Both the position numbers and the translations under genes were made by a program. From Chloroflexi bacterium OLB13 (lineage in GTDB: Bacteria > Chloroflexota > Anaerolineae > Aggregatilineales > Phototrophicaceae), in the NCBI GenBank assembly GCA_001567485.1, contig JZRA01000090.1, positions 1 to 36,164 of the forward strand: a stretch of DNA of 36,164 nt. Direction: 5' to 3'. Below, piece after piece: positions 9,282-17,696 of the stretch (within the stretch, counting starts at the first letter, position 1; the number at the start of each line of letters is the position of its first letter). The notes under the pieces were generated by a model. It worked only from the letters and a program-made list of their open reading frames with translations, ran no database searches and had not been told where the DNA came from.

Positions 9282-9351
9282 AACGCTTTAACATTATCGA
9301 TGACCTTCACTAAATCCCGTTTAAGGTTCACGTCAACTCTGTTAAAGCGTT
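9282..9351. repeat. 11-bp perfect inverted repeat flanking the response-regulator promoter
   Basis: AACGCTTTAAC at 9282-9292 and its exact reverse complement GTTAAAGCGTT at 9341-9351 are separated by 48 bases that contain the predicted promoter. The loop is too long for a terminator. The right arm overlaps the stop codon of the upstream peptidase gene. The arrangement suggests paired operators, either for the regulator itself or for a looping repressor. Confidence 0.6.
9309..9336 (-). promoter_or_regulatory. Predicted promoter of the two-component operon
   Basis: On the minus strand TTGACG (9336-9331) is followed after 16 bases by TTTAGT (9314-9309). Transcription would start near 9302, about 40 bases before the response-regulator ATG at 9261. 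The two arms of the 11-bp inverted repeat lie just upstream of the -35 and just downstream of the start point. Confidence 0.5.
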
Positions 9352-10303
9352 ATTCGTTCCACGCCCGCACGCCGCCGAGTGAATGCGCGGCCTTGATTCC
9401 GCGCCGGATTGCGCGCTCCAGCACATCGGCGGCAAACGCGCCGACCAAGCTGGCATCGGCATCGACCGCGCCGGTCGCCAGCGCGAACAGGGTGTCGCCG
9501 TCGTACATCGTGTGCGCGGGCCGGATGGCGCGCGCGAGTCCGTCATGCGCCATTTGAGCGACCTTGTTGGTATGTTCCTTGTTGAGCCGGGCGTTGGTCG
9601 CCACGACGCCGATCACCGTCGCTTCTGTACTGGGCGGGGTGAGGCGAGACTCGCGCATCCACTGCAGCATGTTCGCATAGCCGGGAGCATCCGAAGCGCT
9701 TCGCAAGCCCGCGATAATCGAACCATCTGGCTCAACGACATCGCCCTGACTATTTACCGCCACCAGCGCCGCGACGATCAATCCCCCTCCGAGATCCATC
9801 GCAGCAGACCCGACACCGCCCTTGGTTGCGAATCCGTTGCCCCGCGCGGCGCCAACGCGACAGCCCGTGCCGACGCCGACACTGCCCAGCGCGACCGGAT
9901 CGCTGCTCGCCGCTGCACAGGCCGCGTAACCCATTTCCGCAGTCGGACGGCTGTGCGGGCTGCCGATCGCGAGGTCGAAGATAATCGCTGACGGCACGAT
10001 CGGGACGGTGATTCCGCTGCCTACCTGATACCCGTGTCCGTGCTGCTCGCACCAGCGCATCACACCATCGGCGGCGGCAAGCCCGAACGCGCTGCCACCC
10101 GCCAAGCACACCGCCGACACATGCTCGACAAGGTGCATCGGCGCGAGCAGATCGGTCTCCCGTGTGCCGGGCGCGCCGCCGCGCTGATCCACGCCGCCGA
10201 CCGTGCCGTCCGGACAAAGCACCACCGTGCAGCCTGTCACGCCCGACTCGTCCGTCGCGTGTCCCACACGGATGCCGGGGACGGCGGTCAATGTGTCATT
10301 CAT
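9350..10303 (-). CDS. P1-family (DmpA/NylC-like) peptidase
   Basis: The 317-residue protein belongs to the N-terminal-nucleophile P1 peptidase family (DmpA aminopeptidase, BapA, NylC). Such proteins cleave themselves and then hydrolyse N-terminal residues or unusual amides. Family features seen are GIRVGHATD near the start, GGSAFGLAAADGVMRW, the Gly-rich GSVGVGTGCRVG, and the segment EATVIGVVATNARLNKEH. The Thr in EATV is the likely self-cleavage nucleophile by position relative to NylC; that is inference. There is no signal peptide. The ATG at 10303 (MNDTLTAVPGIRVGH) is preferred to the open frame reaching 10405, which would overlap the upstream gene much more. It overlaps the end of the DUF2007-like gene by 8 bases, so translation is probably coupled. 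Confidence 0.9.
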   Translation of the reverse strand: MNDTLTAVPGIRVGHATDESGVTGCTVVLCPDGTVGGVDQRGGAPGTRETDLLAPMHLVEHVSAVCLAGGSAFGLAAADGVMRWCEQHGHGYQVGSGITVPIVPSAIIFDLAIGSPHSRPTAEMGYAACAAASSDPVALGSVGVGTGCRVGAARGNGFATKGGVGSAAMDLGGGLIVAALVAVNSQGDVVEPDGSIIAGLRSASDAPGYANMLQWMRESRLTPPSTEATVIGVVATNARLNKEHTNKVAQMAHDGLARAIRPAHTMYDGDTLFALATGAVDADASLVGAFAADVLERAIRRGIKAAHSLGGVRAWNE

Positions 10304-10598
10304 CGTTGTCATCAAGGTTCCGTATGACGTCGCCATCATCGAGGAATGCGACGTCGCCTGAATCGGGGTAGAGGATAGCCTCGGCGGCAGCGGCATCGGT
10401 GGCATCGACCAACACGTGAATCGCGCCCAACGCGCCGATATGGATGCCGAGCGCGTCGCGGCCTGCTTCGGAATGAATCAACGCTGCGATGCCTTCGTGT
10501 TCAAGGCGTCCGGCCACGATATAGGCGTCCGGGCGCGAATTTGTCACGTAAACGCTCTGCCAATGTGGGGAACGATCCTGCGGGCGGAGGGCTGTCAT
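10296..10598 (-). CDS. DUF2007-like putative signal-transducing protein
   Basis: This 100-residue protein has the compact ferredoxin-like pattern of DUF2007 proteins: a beta strand (SVYVTNSRPDAYIVAGRLEHEG), helix, then strands ending in VLVDATDAAAAEAI, with an acidic tail. A ribosome site (GAAGG) lies 5 bases before the ATG at 10598. It overlaps the downstream P1 peptidase start by 8 bases. DUF2007 has no settled function, and none can be inferred from these neighbours. The 61 bases between it and the protease remnant upstream show no further gene. Confidence 0.7.
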   Translation of the reverse strand: MTALRPQDRSPHWQSVYVTNSRPDAYIVAGRLEHEGIAALIHSEAGRDALGIHIGALGAIHVLVDATDAAAAEAILYPDSGDVAFLDDGDVIRNLDDNDE

Positions 10599-10659
10599 GC
10601 TGCCTTCATATCCTGTGCGTCGGCATGATTATAGGGCAGCACGACAGCGTGTGACAATC

Positions 10660-10910
10660 TCAAGCGGAGCGGATCAACCTCACGTCAATGTCTTGCCGCA
10701 GGAATTCGGCCGCGACATGCGCCGGGATCGCGCAGCCGACTTCGGGGCCGGTAATCATCGTGTTGATTCCGACCAGACGCCCGAACGCGTCCATCAGCGG
10801 GCCGCCAGAGTGGCCGGGCCGCAGGCTCAGGTGGAGCGCGATCCACTCGGCGTGTCCGCCGTACCCCGGCAAGCCATCGCCTCGTCAAATGCTGGCAGTG
10901 ACAGCGGCAT
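10660..10910 (-). pseudogene. Remnant of a second S1C-type serine protease
   Basis: Directly after the stop of the intact protease, an ATG at 10910 opens MPLSLPAFDEAMA, which resembles the start of such a protease, but this frame soon leaves homology. In a different frame, from the TTG at 10872, comes a typical protease C-terminus: LRPGHSGGPL with the active-site Ser, then GRLVGINTMITGPEVG and a C-terminal helix. The part that would carry the His and Asp of the triad, about 200 residues, is missing. The simplest reading is an internal deletion with frame change in a tandem duplicate. A small 70-residue protein from the TTG is possible but would lack a triad. Confidence 0.7.
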
Positions 10911-10916
10911 GATGCG

Positions 10917-11858
10917 TCACTCGCGTTCCGCAATGGTTACGGGAATTTCTTGCGCCTGTCCACCGCGGATCACGCGCAGCGCGACTGATCTACCGATCCG
11001 GTCGCTGTTCAGAAGCACCATCAGCTCATCCAGCGACCGGGTGCGTAGGCCGTCCAGCGCAATGACGATGTCGCCCTGATATAGTCCCGCCGTGTCTGCC
11101 GGGCCGCCGGCCTCGGTTGCCACGATCAGCAGGCCGGTTCGCTGACCGATACTCTCTGCGAGCGAGTCAGTCAAGCGCATGGCTTGGAGGCTCACGCCGA
11201 TGAATCCGCGCTTGATCTTGCCGTGTTCCGTCAGTTGAGCGAAGACCCGTTCGAGTGTCGACAGCGGGATAGTCAGGCTCATCCCTGCGGCGACGGCCGA
11301 CGTAGTAAGCCCGACAGCGTGACCTGACGAATCAACGAGCGGCCCGCCGCTGAAGCCCGGATACATCACGACGTCTGAGTGGATCGCGCCGTCCAGCAGG
11401 ATTCCACCGCTTCCGCGCGAGTATGCGAAGCTGAATCCTCCACGCCGTGGGCGGTCGTCCTCGCCGGAAGGTTCGCTGGAGCCGATGGCGCTCACAATCC
11501 CGACGCTGGCCTGTTCGGTCTTTCCCGGCCGTCCAACTGCCATCACCAGATGGCCGACACGCACCGGCTTGGTAGCGCGAACGACCGGCGTCAGTCCGCC
11601 CTGCACGCGCAGCACGGCGAGGTCGGTGGATGGATCGCGGCCGATCAGCTCGGCGGGGACGACCTCTCCGGTCGGCAGTCCGATGCGAATGCCTTCGCTG
11701 CGTTCGACGACATGGTTGGCGGTGACGACGTCCGAATCCGTCCACGCGATGCCGCTAGCGGGTAGGCGGCGCCGGGCTTCAACGCGGACAATGCTGACGG
11801 CAGCCTGCGCGATCGCGTCGGCAAGAGCGTCGCTGAATGTTTCGAGAGGGGTTGGCAT
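10917..11858 (-). CDS. Cytoplasmic S1C serine protease with PDZ domain (HtrA-like)
   Basis: The 313-residue protein is a trypsin-like protease of the Deg/HtrA type. The catalytic triad is visible: H49 in VTANHVVE, D79 in DPSTDLAVLRV and S170 in YPGFSGGPLVD. A C-terminal PDZ domain follows (about residues 215-305, RGFIGVSLQAMRL to QGDIVIALDG). Unlike classical DegP it has no signal peptide or membrane anchor, so it should act in the cytoplasm. The ATG at 11858 is chosen because GGAG lies at good spacing before it; upstream residues to 11918 are not protein-like. The remnant of a second protease follows 6 bases after its stop. Quality control of proteins is likely; substrates are unknown. Confidence 0.93.
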   Translation of the reverse strand: MPTPLETFSDALADAIAQAAVSIVRVEARRRLPASGIAWTDSDVVTANHVVERSEGIRIGLPTGEVVPAELIGRDPSTDLAVLRVQGGLTPVVRATKPVRVGHLVMAVGRPGKTEQASVGIVSAIGSSEPSGEDDRPRRGGFSFAYSRGSGGILLDGAIHSDVVMYPGFSGGPLVDSSGHAVGLTTSAVAAGMSLTIPLSTLERVFAQLTEHGKIKRGFIGVSLQAMRLTDSLAESIGQRTGLLIVATEAGGPADTAGLYQGDIVIALDGLRTRSLDELMVLLNSDRIGRSVALRVIRGGQAQEIPVTIAERE

Positions 11859-12011
11859 GGGACACTCCGTTTCTAGCCGCAAGTCGTGCGGTGTCCACAG
11901 CATGGCACATCCGCCCATGACACCGGATCATCAGCGCTGGTGGCGGCGGCCTATCCGAACGGGTAGGGTGTTCCCTGCCGGACGCACGAACGCATATAGC
12001 GTAACCCGGAG

Positions 12012-12032
12012 CGCGCCATTATGATTGGCGCG
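12012..12032. promoter_or_regulatory. Dyad around a possible -10 upstream of the bactofilin-like gene
   Basis: CGCGCCA (12012-12018) and TGGCGCG (12026-12032) form a perfect 7-bp inverted repeat whose 7-base centre, with the next T, contains TATGAT (12020-12025 region). It lies 23 bases before the ATG at 12055, between that gene and the divergent protease gene. It could be an operator over a -10 element; no convincing -35 is seen. Confidence 0.35.
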
Positions 12033-12054
12033 TGATTTGAACCTTGGAGCCGGA

Positions 12055-12729
12055 ATGCGTTCGAGCCGGATACTGCTGATCGCCCTGATCCTGTTCATCG
12101 TGGGCGGCGCTGCAGCGACTGAAGTGATGCAGGCGACGACCTGTACGGTTGAGGCGGATGAGGTCGTCGATGGCACCCTGTTTGCCGTGTGCCGCGACCT
12201 CACTATCGACGGCCGTGTCAACGGCTCTGTGATTGCTGCTGCCCTCACCGTTCGCATCAATGGAACCGTGGCGGATGATCTGTACCTGCTAGCGCGTAGT
12301 GTCGATATCAGCGGGACGCTTGAGGACGATGTCCACGCTGTTGCCGGCTCGATCCGGATGCTGGCAGGGTCGGCCATCCACGATGGCGCGCTCCGATCGA
12401 TCGGCGCGGCGGTTCAGGTGGCGGGCGGCGTGCGGATCGACGGTGACGTTCAGGTCGCCGCGCTGCGAATGGAACACCACGGTGATGCGCAGCGCGATCT
12501 GATGTTCACGGGGATTTCGCTGACCGTCTCAGGGCGTGTTGCCCGTGACCTTTACGCGTCGGTTGGCGACGCGCGTGAGGAGTTAGCGCCCCCGCTGGGC
12601 CTGACTCTGCTGTCCGTACTGTTCGGTATCGAGCCTGCGCTGCCGGGGCTGACGATCGAACAGGGCGCGACAGTCGGCCGTAACGTCGACTATATCGCGG
12701 CGCTCCAGCGCGCATCGACGGCAGCGTAG
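12055..12729 (+). CDS. Bactofilin-like envelope protein, N-terminal part of a frameshifted gene
   Basis: A signal peptide or membrane anchor (SSRILLIALILFIVGGAAA, about residues 3-21) precedes short repeats of the kind VEADEVVDGTL, LTIDGRVNGSV, VRINGTVADDL, VDISGTLEDDV and VRIDGDVQVAAL. This beta-helix pattern is that of bactofilin/polymer-forming cytoskeletal domains, here presumably outside the membrane. GGAG lies 5 bases before the ATG at 12055. The reading frame breaks at a TATAT (12691-12695): removing two bases gives VDYRGAPARIDGSVDGEVSY and joins it to the membrane domain at 12780-13505. The stop at 12727-12729 therefore probably truncates one gene. Role unknown; envelope scaffold is inference. 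Confidence 0.7.
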   Translation: MRSSRILLIALILFIVGGAAATEVMQATTCTVEADEVVDGTLFAVCRDLTIDGRVNGSVIAAALTVRINGTVADDLYLLARSVDISGTLEDDVHAVAGSIRMLAGSAIHDGALRSIGAAVQVAGGVRIDGDVQVAALRMEHHGDAQRDLMFTGISLTVSGRVARDLYASVGDAREELAPPLGLTLLSVLFGIEPALPGLTIEQGATVGRNVDYIAALQRASTAA

Positions 12730-12779
12730 ACGGTGAAGTCTCCTATACGCTGGCGACGAACTCGCCCACCATCGAGGAA

Positions 12780-13505
12780 TTGGTCGCCGAGGAGAGCCGC
12801 AGTGACGCGCTTCGCCAGTTCTTCGGCCAAGTCGTGCAGGACATCGTGGTGTTAACCGTGCTGGGCAGCATCGCGCTGCTGGTGATTCCGCGCATCGTGC
12901 AGCGGCCAGCGCGCGCCGTGGGCAAGCAGGTAATCTCCAATACCGTCGTCGGCGGCGTCAGCCTGCTGCTCGCCCTGCCGATCACGGCGCTGGCGCTGAT
13001 CGTGAGCGTGCTCATCGTCGCAATGTTCGCCTTTATCCGGATCGATTCGCTGACGGTCGCATCGCTTGTGACGTTCGGTATCGTGGATGTTGGGGGCGTG
13101 GCGATCTTCCTTTACGTGGCGGCATACATCGCGCGTGTGATCGTCGCGGCCGCGCTGGGGACGTTCATCCTAGAGCGCGTCTCGGCGAAGGATCTCTCGT
13201 CGCGCGATTGGATGCTCGCCACGGCGGTCGGCGCGACGGTCGTCGCGCTGCTGTCCGCGCTGCCTACGATCGGCTGGATGTTCAACCTTGTCTGCATCGC
13301 AATCGGCTTTGGCACCCTAGTGCGGATGTGTGTGCATTATCTGAGATCGAGCACGCCCCGCGCAGCTGCGCCGGTGCGGTTGGTATTGACGTCAGGCGCG
13401 ATTACGCTGTCGCCGCAGCTTCCGCCGCCGTTGGTGGATGAGACGCCGCCTGCGCGCGGGATGGACAACCTGCCGGAAGGTTTTCGCTGGTGGGATGATG
13501 AGTAA
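12780..13505 (+). CDS. Membrane domain, C-terminal part of the same frameshifted gene
   Basis: This frame is open from about 12693 and encodes four to six hydrophobic segments (around VVLTVLGSIALLVIP, GGVSLLLALPITALALIVSVLIVAMFAFI, VASLVTFGIVDVGGVAIFLYVAAYIARVIVAA, and LATAVGATVVALLSALP), then a Pro-rich cytoplasmic tail ending EGFRWWDDE. The only start at its head is a TTG at 12780 without a ribosome site, while continuous homologous-looking sequence (IDGSVDGEVSYTLATNSPT) runs upstream in frame. It is best read as the second half of the gene starting at 12055. If translated separately it would be a membrane protein of unknown function. Confidence 0.6.
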   Translation: MVAEESRSDALRQFFGQVVQDIVVLTVLGSIALLVIPRIVQRPARAVGKQVISNTVVGGVSLLLALPITALALIVSVLIVAMFAFIRIDSLTVASLVTFGIVDVGGVAIFLYVAAYIARVIVAAALGTFILERVSAKDLSSRDWMLATAVGATVVALLSALPTIGWMFNLVCIAIGFGTLVRMCVHYLRSSTPRAAAPVRLVLTSGAITLSPQLPPPLVDETPPARGMDNLPEGFRWWDDE

Positions 13506-13523
13506 TTGCGCGTGTTGAGGTGT

Positions 13524-13535
13524 AATACGCGTATT
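13524..13535. promoter_or_regulatory. 12-bp perfect palindrome upstream of the FAD oxidoreductase
   Basis: AATACGCGTATT lies in the 70-base gap between the membrane gene and the oxidoreductase ATG at 13576. It is a plausible operator by position and symmetry only; no clear promoter hexamers accompany it. Confidence 0.3.
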
Positions 13536-13575
13536 GAGAGCGTGTTTAAGCGCGCCATGTCGTGAAGAGTAGGGC

Positions 13576-14886
13576 ATGAAAACAGCCATTATCGGCGCCG
13601 GAGTCGCCGGCCTTGCCGCCGCTTGGGACTTAGCGAACGCGGGGCATGACGTTGTGGTCTTTGAGGCCGCAGACCGCGTTGGCGGCCTCGCGAGCGGTTT
13701 CAAGGACGAGTCTTGGGCGTGGTCGCTTGAGAAGTTCTATCATCACTGGTTCCAGACAGACGCGGATTTGCTCCGGTTTGCCCGTGAGCTGGGCCTTGAC
13801 GGGAAGATCATGTTCCCTCGCCCGAAGACCAGCTATTGGCTCGACGGCAAGATTTACCGCTCGGAGATGAATCTATCGACGCTGCAGCTCCCGCTGTCAT
13901 GGCTCGGTCTGATTCGTCTCGGTCTGGCGGGCGTGTTCCTCAAGCTCACGCCGTGGTGGCAGCCGCTTGAGAACACCACCGCGGACTCGTGGTTGCGGCG
14001 GTGGATGGGCGACGAAGTCTACAGTAAGCTGTGGCGTCCGTTGTTGATCGGTAAGTTTGCCGACCGCTACCGCGACGTGAATATGGCGTGGATGTGGGCG
14101 CGGATCAAGGCACGCAGCGTCAAGCTCGGCACGTATCAGGGCGGATTCCAGTCGTTTATGGATGACGTCGCAGATGCCGTGCGCCGGGCAGGGGTTGATA
14201 TCCGGCTGTCGTCGCCGGTGACTTCGTTGACACGGGAGGCGGCGGGCTGGAAGCTGGTCGCTGCGGACATAGAGATCACCGTCGATCACGTCCTCTCGAC
14301 CTCATCGCCTACCGGGCTGCTGAAACAAGCACCGGCGCTTGCCGACACCTCTTATGGGCGTGCCGTTGCGAGCTTGGACTCGATCGGCGCGATCTGTGTC
14401 GTTTACGCGCTTAAGCACAGTGTGCTGACGGACGGCACGTACTGGCTTAACCTGCCGGCTCAGTCAGCGGACAAGGCGCAGAATCCGTTCCCGTTTCTGG
14501 CAATGGTCGAGCACACCAACTGGCTGCCGAGCGCGAATTATGGCGGCGATGTGCTGGTGTACTGCGGTGATTATGCCGACCCGAACCACGAGTACTTCAC
14601 GCTCTCGGACGAGGCCATGATCGACCGTTTCTCGCAGGCGTTCAAGACGGTGAATCCCGACTTCGAGCCGGGATGGATCCGCAAGGCGTGGGTGTGGCGT
14701 GCGCCATACGCGCAGCCGGTTCCGAGGGTCGGTCACTCGGCGCGCATCCCCGATCTGGCGACTCCGCTGCCGGGGCTGTGGTGGGCGAGTATGAGCCAAG
14801 TGTACCCGTGGGATCGCGGCACGAACTACGCGGTCGAGATTGGCCGGCGCGCGGCGGCGCGAATGATCGCCGAGGCGCAGCCATGA
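13576..14886 (+). CDS. NAD(P)/FAD-dependent oxidoreductase (amine oxidase/protoporphyrinogen oxidase-like)
   Basis: The 436-residue protein starts with a Rossmann FAD site [13 protein letters not shown] (residues 7-19) followed by the acidic [15 protein letters not shown], the pattern of the amine-oxidase/phytoene-desaturase/UDP-galactopyranose-mutase superfamily. A second nucleotide-binding region is near the C-terminus ([25 protein letters not shown]). No signal peptide is seen. GTAGGG precedes the ATG at 13576. The UDP-glucose dehydrogenase gene follows 84 bases on, which suggests a link to sugar-nucleotide or surface-glycan metabolism. The substrate cannot be told; protoporphyrinogen oxidase activity should not be assumed, as no other heme genes are near. 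Confidence 0.85.
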   Translation: MKTAIIGAGVAGLAAAWDLANAGHDVVVFEAADRVGGLASGFKDESWAWSLEKFYHHWFQTDADLLRFARELGLDGKIMFPRPKTSYWLDGKIYRSEMNLSTLQLPLSWLGLIRLGLAGVFLKLTPWWQPLENTTADSWLRRWMGDEVYSKLWRPLLIGKFADRYRDVNMAWMWARIKARSVKLGTYQGGFQSFMDDVADAVRRAGVDIRLSSPVTSLTREAAGWKLVAADIEITVDHVLSTSSPTGLLKQAPALADTSYGRAVASLDSIGAICVVYALKHSVLTDGTYWLNLPAQSADKAQNPFPFLAMVEHTNWLPSANYGGDVLVYCGDYADPNHEYFTLSDEAMIDRFSQAFKTVNPDFEPGWIRKAWVWRAPYAQPVPRVGHSARIPDLATPLPGLWWASMSQVYPWDRGTNYAVEIGRRAAARMIAEAQP

Positions 14887-14970
14887 CAGCCGGCAGGTCA
14901 GAGTGAAAAACGCCGGCACGCAAGCCGGTTGCTGTTCTTGTGTGACTTGAGCCTGAAGGGGGCGGAATCC

Positions 14971-16287
14971 ATGAAGCAAATTTGCGTGATCGGTACCGGG
15001 TACGTGGGGCTGGTTAACGCGACCTGTTTCGCCGAGCTGGGCAACATGGTCGTGACCGTCGACATCGATGAACGCAAGATCGAAGCCCTGAAGAACGGCG
15101 AAATGCCGATCTTCGAGCCGGGCCTCGCCGAGATTGTCGACCGCAACGTGCGCGCCGGCCGTCTGTCGTTCACGACGTCTTACGAAGAGGGGCTGCGCGA
15201 TGCCGAGTTCGCCTTCATTTGCGTCGGCACGCCGGAAGGGGATGATGGCGAGGCCGAGCTGAAGTACGTGCGGGCTGCCGCTGCCAGCATCGCTGCCCAC
15301 ATGACTAAGCCGCTCATCATCATCAACAAGTCGACGGTGCCGGTCGGGACGGGGGACATCGTCGCCAACGTCGTCAAGAACAACCTGCCACAGCCGATTA
15401 AGTTTGCGGTCGTGAGCTGCCCGGAATTTTTGCGTGAAGGCGCGGCTGTGCATGACTTTATGTTCCCGGATCGCACCGTCCTCGGATCAGTCGATGAGGA
15501 TCGGTGGGCGGCTGAGGCGGTGGCGCAGTTATACCTACCGCTTCGCGCGCCCATCGTGATGACCGACTTGCGCACGGCGGAGATGATTAAGTACGCGTCG
15601 AACGCCTTTCTGGCGACCCGTCTGAGCTTCATCAACGAGATCGCGAATATCTGCGAACGGCTCGGCGCTGACGTCGTCGAAGTGGCGCAGGGCATGGGGT
15701 TTGACAAGCGGATCGGGCACCACTTCCTTCAGCCCGGACTGGGATACGGCGGGAGCTGCTTCCCGAAAGACGTCAAGGCCCTGACGTTCATGGCCGCGGA
15801 AGCTGGCGCGCATCCGCAGTTACTGAACGCCGTCACCGATATCAACAAGTTCCAGCGCAAGCTGGCGGTGAACAAGCTGCACGACCTGCTGGGCGATTGC
15901 AGCGGCAAGACTATCGCGATACTGGGTCTGGCGTTCAAAGAGAACACGGACGACATCCGCGAGTCGCCGTCGTTGGACATTGCGAGGACGCTGCTCTCGC
16001 GCGGCGCAGCCGTGCGCGGCTACGACCCTGTCGCGATGCAGGCCGCCAGTGACGCAGTGCCGGAGATCACCATGTGCGAGAACGCCTACGACGCCGTCAC
16101 CGGTGCGGACGCCGTGCTGATCGGCACGCCGTGGAACGAATTCAAGCAGCTTGACTTGGAACGGCTGCACAAGCTGTTGAAACAGCCGATCCTTGTTGAC
16201 GGGCGAAACATGTACGACCCGCAGCGCATGAAGGCATTGGGTTTCAAGTATCGCGGTGTTGGCCGGGGCTACAACGGCGATGACTAG
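14971..16287 (+). CDS. ugd: UDP-glucose 6-dehydrogenase
   Basis: This enzyme oxidises UDP-glucose to UDP-glucuronate with two NAD+, feeding capsule and surface polysaccharide synthesis. The 438-residue protein has the N-terminal NAD site IGTGYVGL, the central dimer helix ([22 protein letters not shown]), the catalytic Cys263 in [14 protein letters not shown], and the C-terminal UDP-binding domain ([17 protein letters not shown], then GTPWNEFK). The frame is open from 14929, but the ATG at 14971 ([13 protein letters not shown]) follows a purine-rich AAGGGGGCGG and begins with the conserved strand. A strong terminator follows at 16321-16356, so it is the last gene of its transcript. UDP-N-acetylmannosamine dehydrogenases are related, but the overall motifs favour the glucose enzyme. 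Confidence 0.93.
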   Translation: MKQICVIGTGYVGLVNATCFAELGNMVVTVDIDERKIEALKNGEMPIFEPGLAEIVDRNVRAGRLSFTTSYEEGLRDAEFAFICVGTPEGDDGEAELKYVRAAAASIAAHMTKPLIIINKSTVPVGTGDIVANVVKNNLPQPIKFAVVSCPEFLREGAAVHDFMFPDRTVLGSVDEDRWAAEAVAQLYLPLRAPIVMTDLRTAEMIKYASNAFLATRLSFINEIANICERLGADVVEVAQGMGFDKRIGHHFLQPGLGYGGSCFPKDVKALTFMAAEAGAHPQLLNAVTDINKFQRKLAVNKLHDLLGDCSGKTIAILGLAFKENTDDIRESPSLDIARTLLSRGAAVRGYDPVAMQAASDAVPEITMCENAYDAVTGADAVLIGTPWNEFKQLDLERLHKLLKQPILVDGRNMYDPQRMKALGFKYRGVGRGYNGDD

Positions 16288-16320
16288 GACGTTATCGAGC
16301 GCTTGTTAGCAAGACATAAG

Positions 16321-16356
16321 CAAACGCCGGGTGTGGTTCCGATGACCCGGCGTTTG
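16321..16356 (+). terminator. Stem-loop terminator after ugd
   Basis: CAAACGCCGGGT (16321-16332) pairs perfectly with ACCCGGCGTTTG (16345-16356) over 12 bp with a 12-base loop. The T-run is poor (TTTGTCGT), so termination may need help, but position 34 bases after the ugd stop and stem strength support the call. Confidence 0.75.
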
Positions 16357-16365
16357 TCGTATAAT
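16337..16365 (+). promoter_or_regulatory. Predicted promoter of the M16 peptidase operon
   Basis: A perfect TATAAT at 16360-16365 directly follows the ugd terminator stem; a weak -35 (TTCCGA, 16337-16342) lies 17 bases upstream within the terminator loop and stem. Transcription would start near 16372, 23 bases before the GTG at 16395. Confidence 0.5.
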
Positions 16366-16394
16366 TCGCCGTGCGAAACGAAATGAAACGATAG

Positions 16395-17696
16395 GTGTCC
16401 TACGTGGCAGTACAGCGGCACGTCCTTGAAAACGGTCTCGTCGTCATCCTGAAAGAGGTTCAAAGCGCCCCGCTGATTAGCTGGTGGGTGCTGTACCGCA
16501 TCGGAAGCCGCAACGAGCCAACCGGCAAGACCGGGATTTCTCATTGGGTCGAGCACATGATGTTCAAGGGTACCGAAGCGTTCCCCGCTAAGGAGGTCGA
16601 CAAGATGTTCGACCGGCTTGGTGGCACGTGGAACGCCCAAACATCGTTCGACTACACCGCGTATTACGAGACCCTTCCCGCCGACAAGATCGACCTCGCG
16701 CTGCGTCATGAGGCGGATCGCATGGTGAATGCGCGCTTTGATATCGAGGAGGTCGAGTCCGAACGAACCGTCATCATCAGCGAACGGCAGGGCCTTGAGA
16801 ACTCGCCGCTGTTCTGGCTTGATGAGGAAATCTCGGCCGCGGCCTTCCGCGTGCACGGGTATCACCACGAAATCGTCGGCGACCTGCACGACCTGCGCAC
16901 GATGACGCGTGACGATCTGTATTCGCACTATCGGCGCTACTACGTGCCGAACAACGCCATTGTGGTCGCTGTGGGCGCGTTTGATCCGGACGACATGCTC
17001 TCGCGGATTCGTCAACACTTCGGCGCGATTCCGGCGGGGGATACGCCGCCGCTGTTCGTGCGCCCAGAGCCGGAACAGCAGGGCGAACGGCGTGTTACGG
17101 TCGAGCGCCCCGGTCACACGGCGTTTCTCGAATATGCGTATCGTGCGCCTGCTGCCGGTGATGATGACTTTTATGCACTGACGATCCTCGACAGCATTTT
17201 GACCGGCCCCGACGGTCAGATCGACAACAAAACCAGCCGCCTGTACCGTGCGCTGGTCGAGACTGAGATCGCCGCGTCGATCGGTGGTGGGCTGGTGCCG
17301 ACGGTTGATCCATATCTTTACACAATTGTGGTGACGCTGCGCGACGGACGGACGATTGCCGAGGCTGAAGTGATCATCGAGTCCGAGATTGCGCGGCTGG
17401 TGGCCGGTGACGTGTCGCAGGCCGAGGTCGATAAAGCGAAGAAACAGGCGCGGGCATCGTTCGCCTACACGACTGAGACGGTGACGGGTCAGGGGTATTG
17501 GCTGGCGTTCGCCGAGAATCTCGGGTCGTACGGGTGGTTCGAGGGGTACATCGACCGCCTCGATCACGTATCACTGGATGACGTGAAGGCCGCAGCGATC
17601 CGCTATCTGCGGCCCCGGAACCGTGTCGTCGGACATCTGATCCCGACCGGCCTTGTGGACGGAGCGAACGACGAGGACGATGATGACGCAGAATAA
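16395..17696 (+). CDS. M16 family zinc metallopeptidase, catalytic subunit
   Basis: The 433-residue protein is of the pitrilysin/processing-peptidase family. The inverted zinc motif HXXEH is present as HWVEH (residues 50-54), and the third ligand Glu is E130, 75 residues further on in ESERTVIISE. The C-terminal half is the usual second M16 domain. There is no signal peptide, so action in the cytoplasm is likely. It starts at a GTG (16395), with a weak ribosome site. The partner gene overlaps its end by 14 bases and lacks the zinc motif, giving the active/inactive pair typical of M16B enzymes. Substrates are probably peptides; no specific one can be inferred. Confidence 0.93.
   Translation: MSYVAVQRHVLENGLVVILKEVQSAPLISWWVLYRIGSRNEPTGKTGISHWVEHMMFKGTEAFPAKEVDKMFDRLGGTWNAQTSFDYTAYYETLPADKIDLALRHEADRMVNARFDIEEVESERTVIISERQGLENSPLFWLDEEISAAAFRVHGYHHEIVGDLHDLRTMTRDDLYSHYRRYYVPNNAIVVAVGAFDPDDMLSRIRQHFGAIPAGDTPPLFVRPEPEQQGERRVTVERPGHTAFLEYAYRAPAAGDDDFYALTILDSILTGPDGQIDNKTSRLYRALVETEIAASIGGGLVPTVDPYLYTIVVTLRDGRTIAEAEVIIESEIARLVAGDVSQAEVDKAKKQARASFAYTTETVTGQGYWLAFAENLGSYGWFEGYIDRLDHVSLDDVKAAAIRYLRPRNRVVGHLIPTGLVDGANDEDDDDAE

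Noticed and set aside
10685..10933. Overlapping 82-codon minus-strand frame in the protease remnant
   Set aside because: Arg-rich shadow frame; the homologous C-terminus is in the neighbouring frame.
16284..17567. Long minus-strand reading frame antisense to the first M16 peptidase gene
   Set aside because: The plus-strand gene has clear zinc motifs; the antisense product is rich in Arg/His and has no recognisable domain, a usual shadow in GC-rich DNA.
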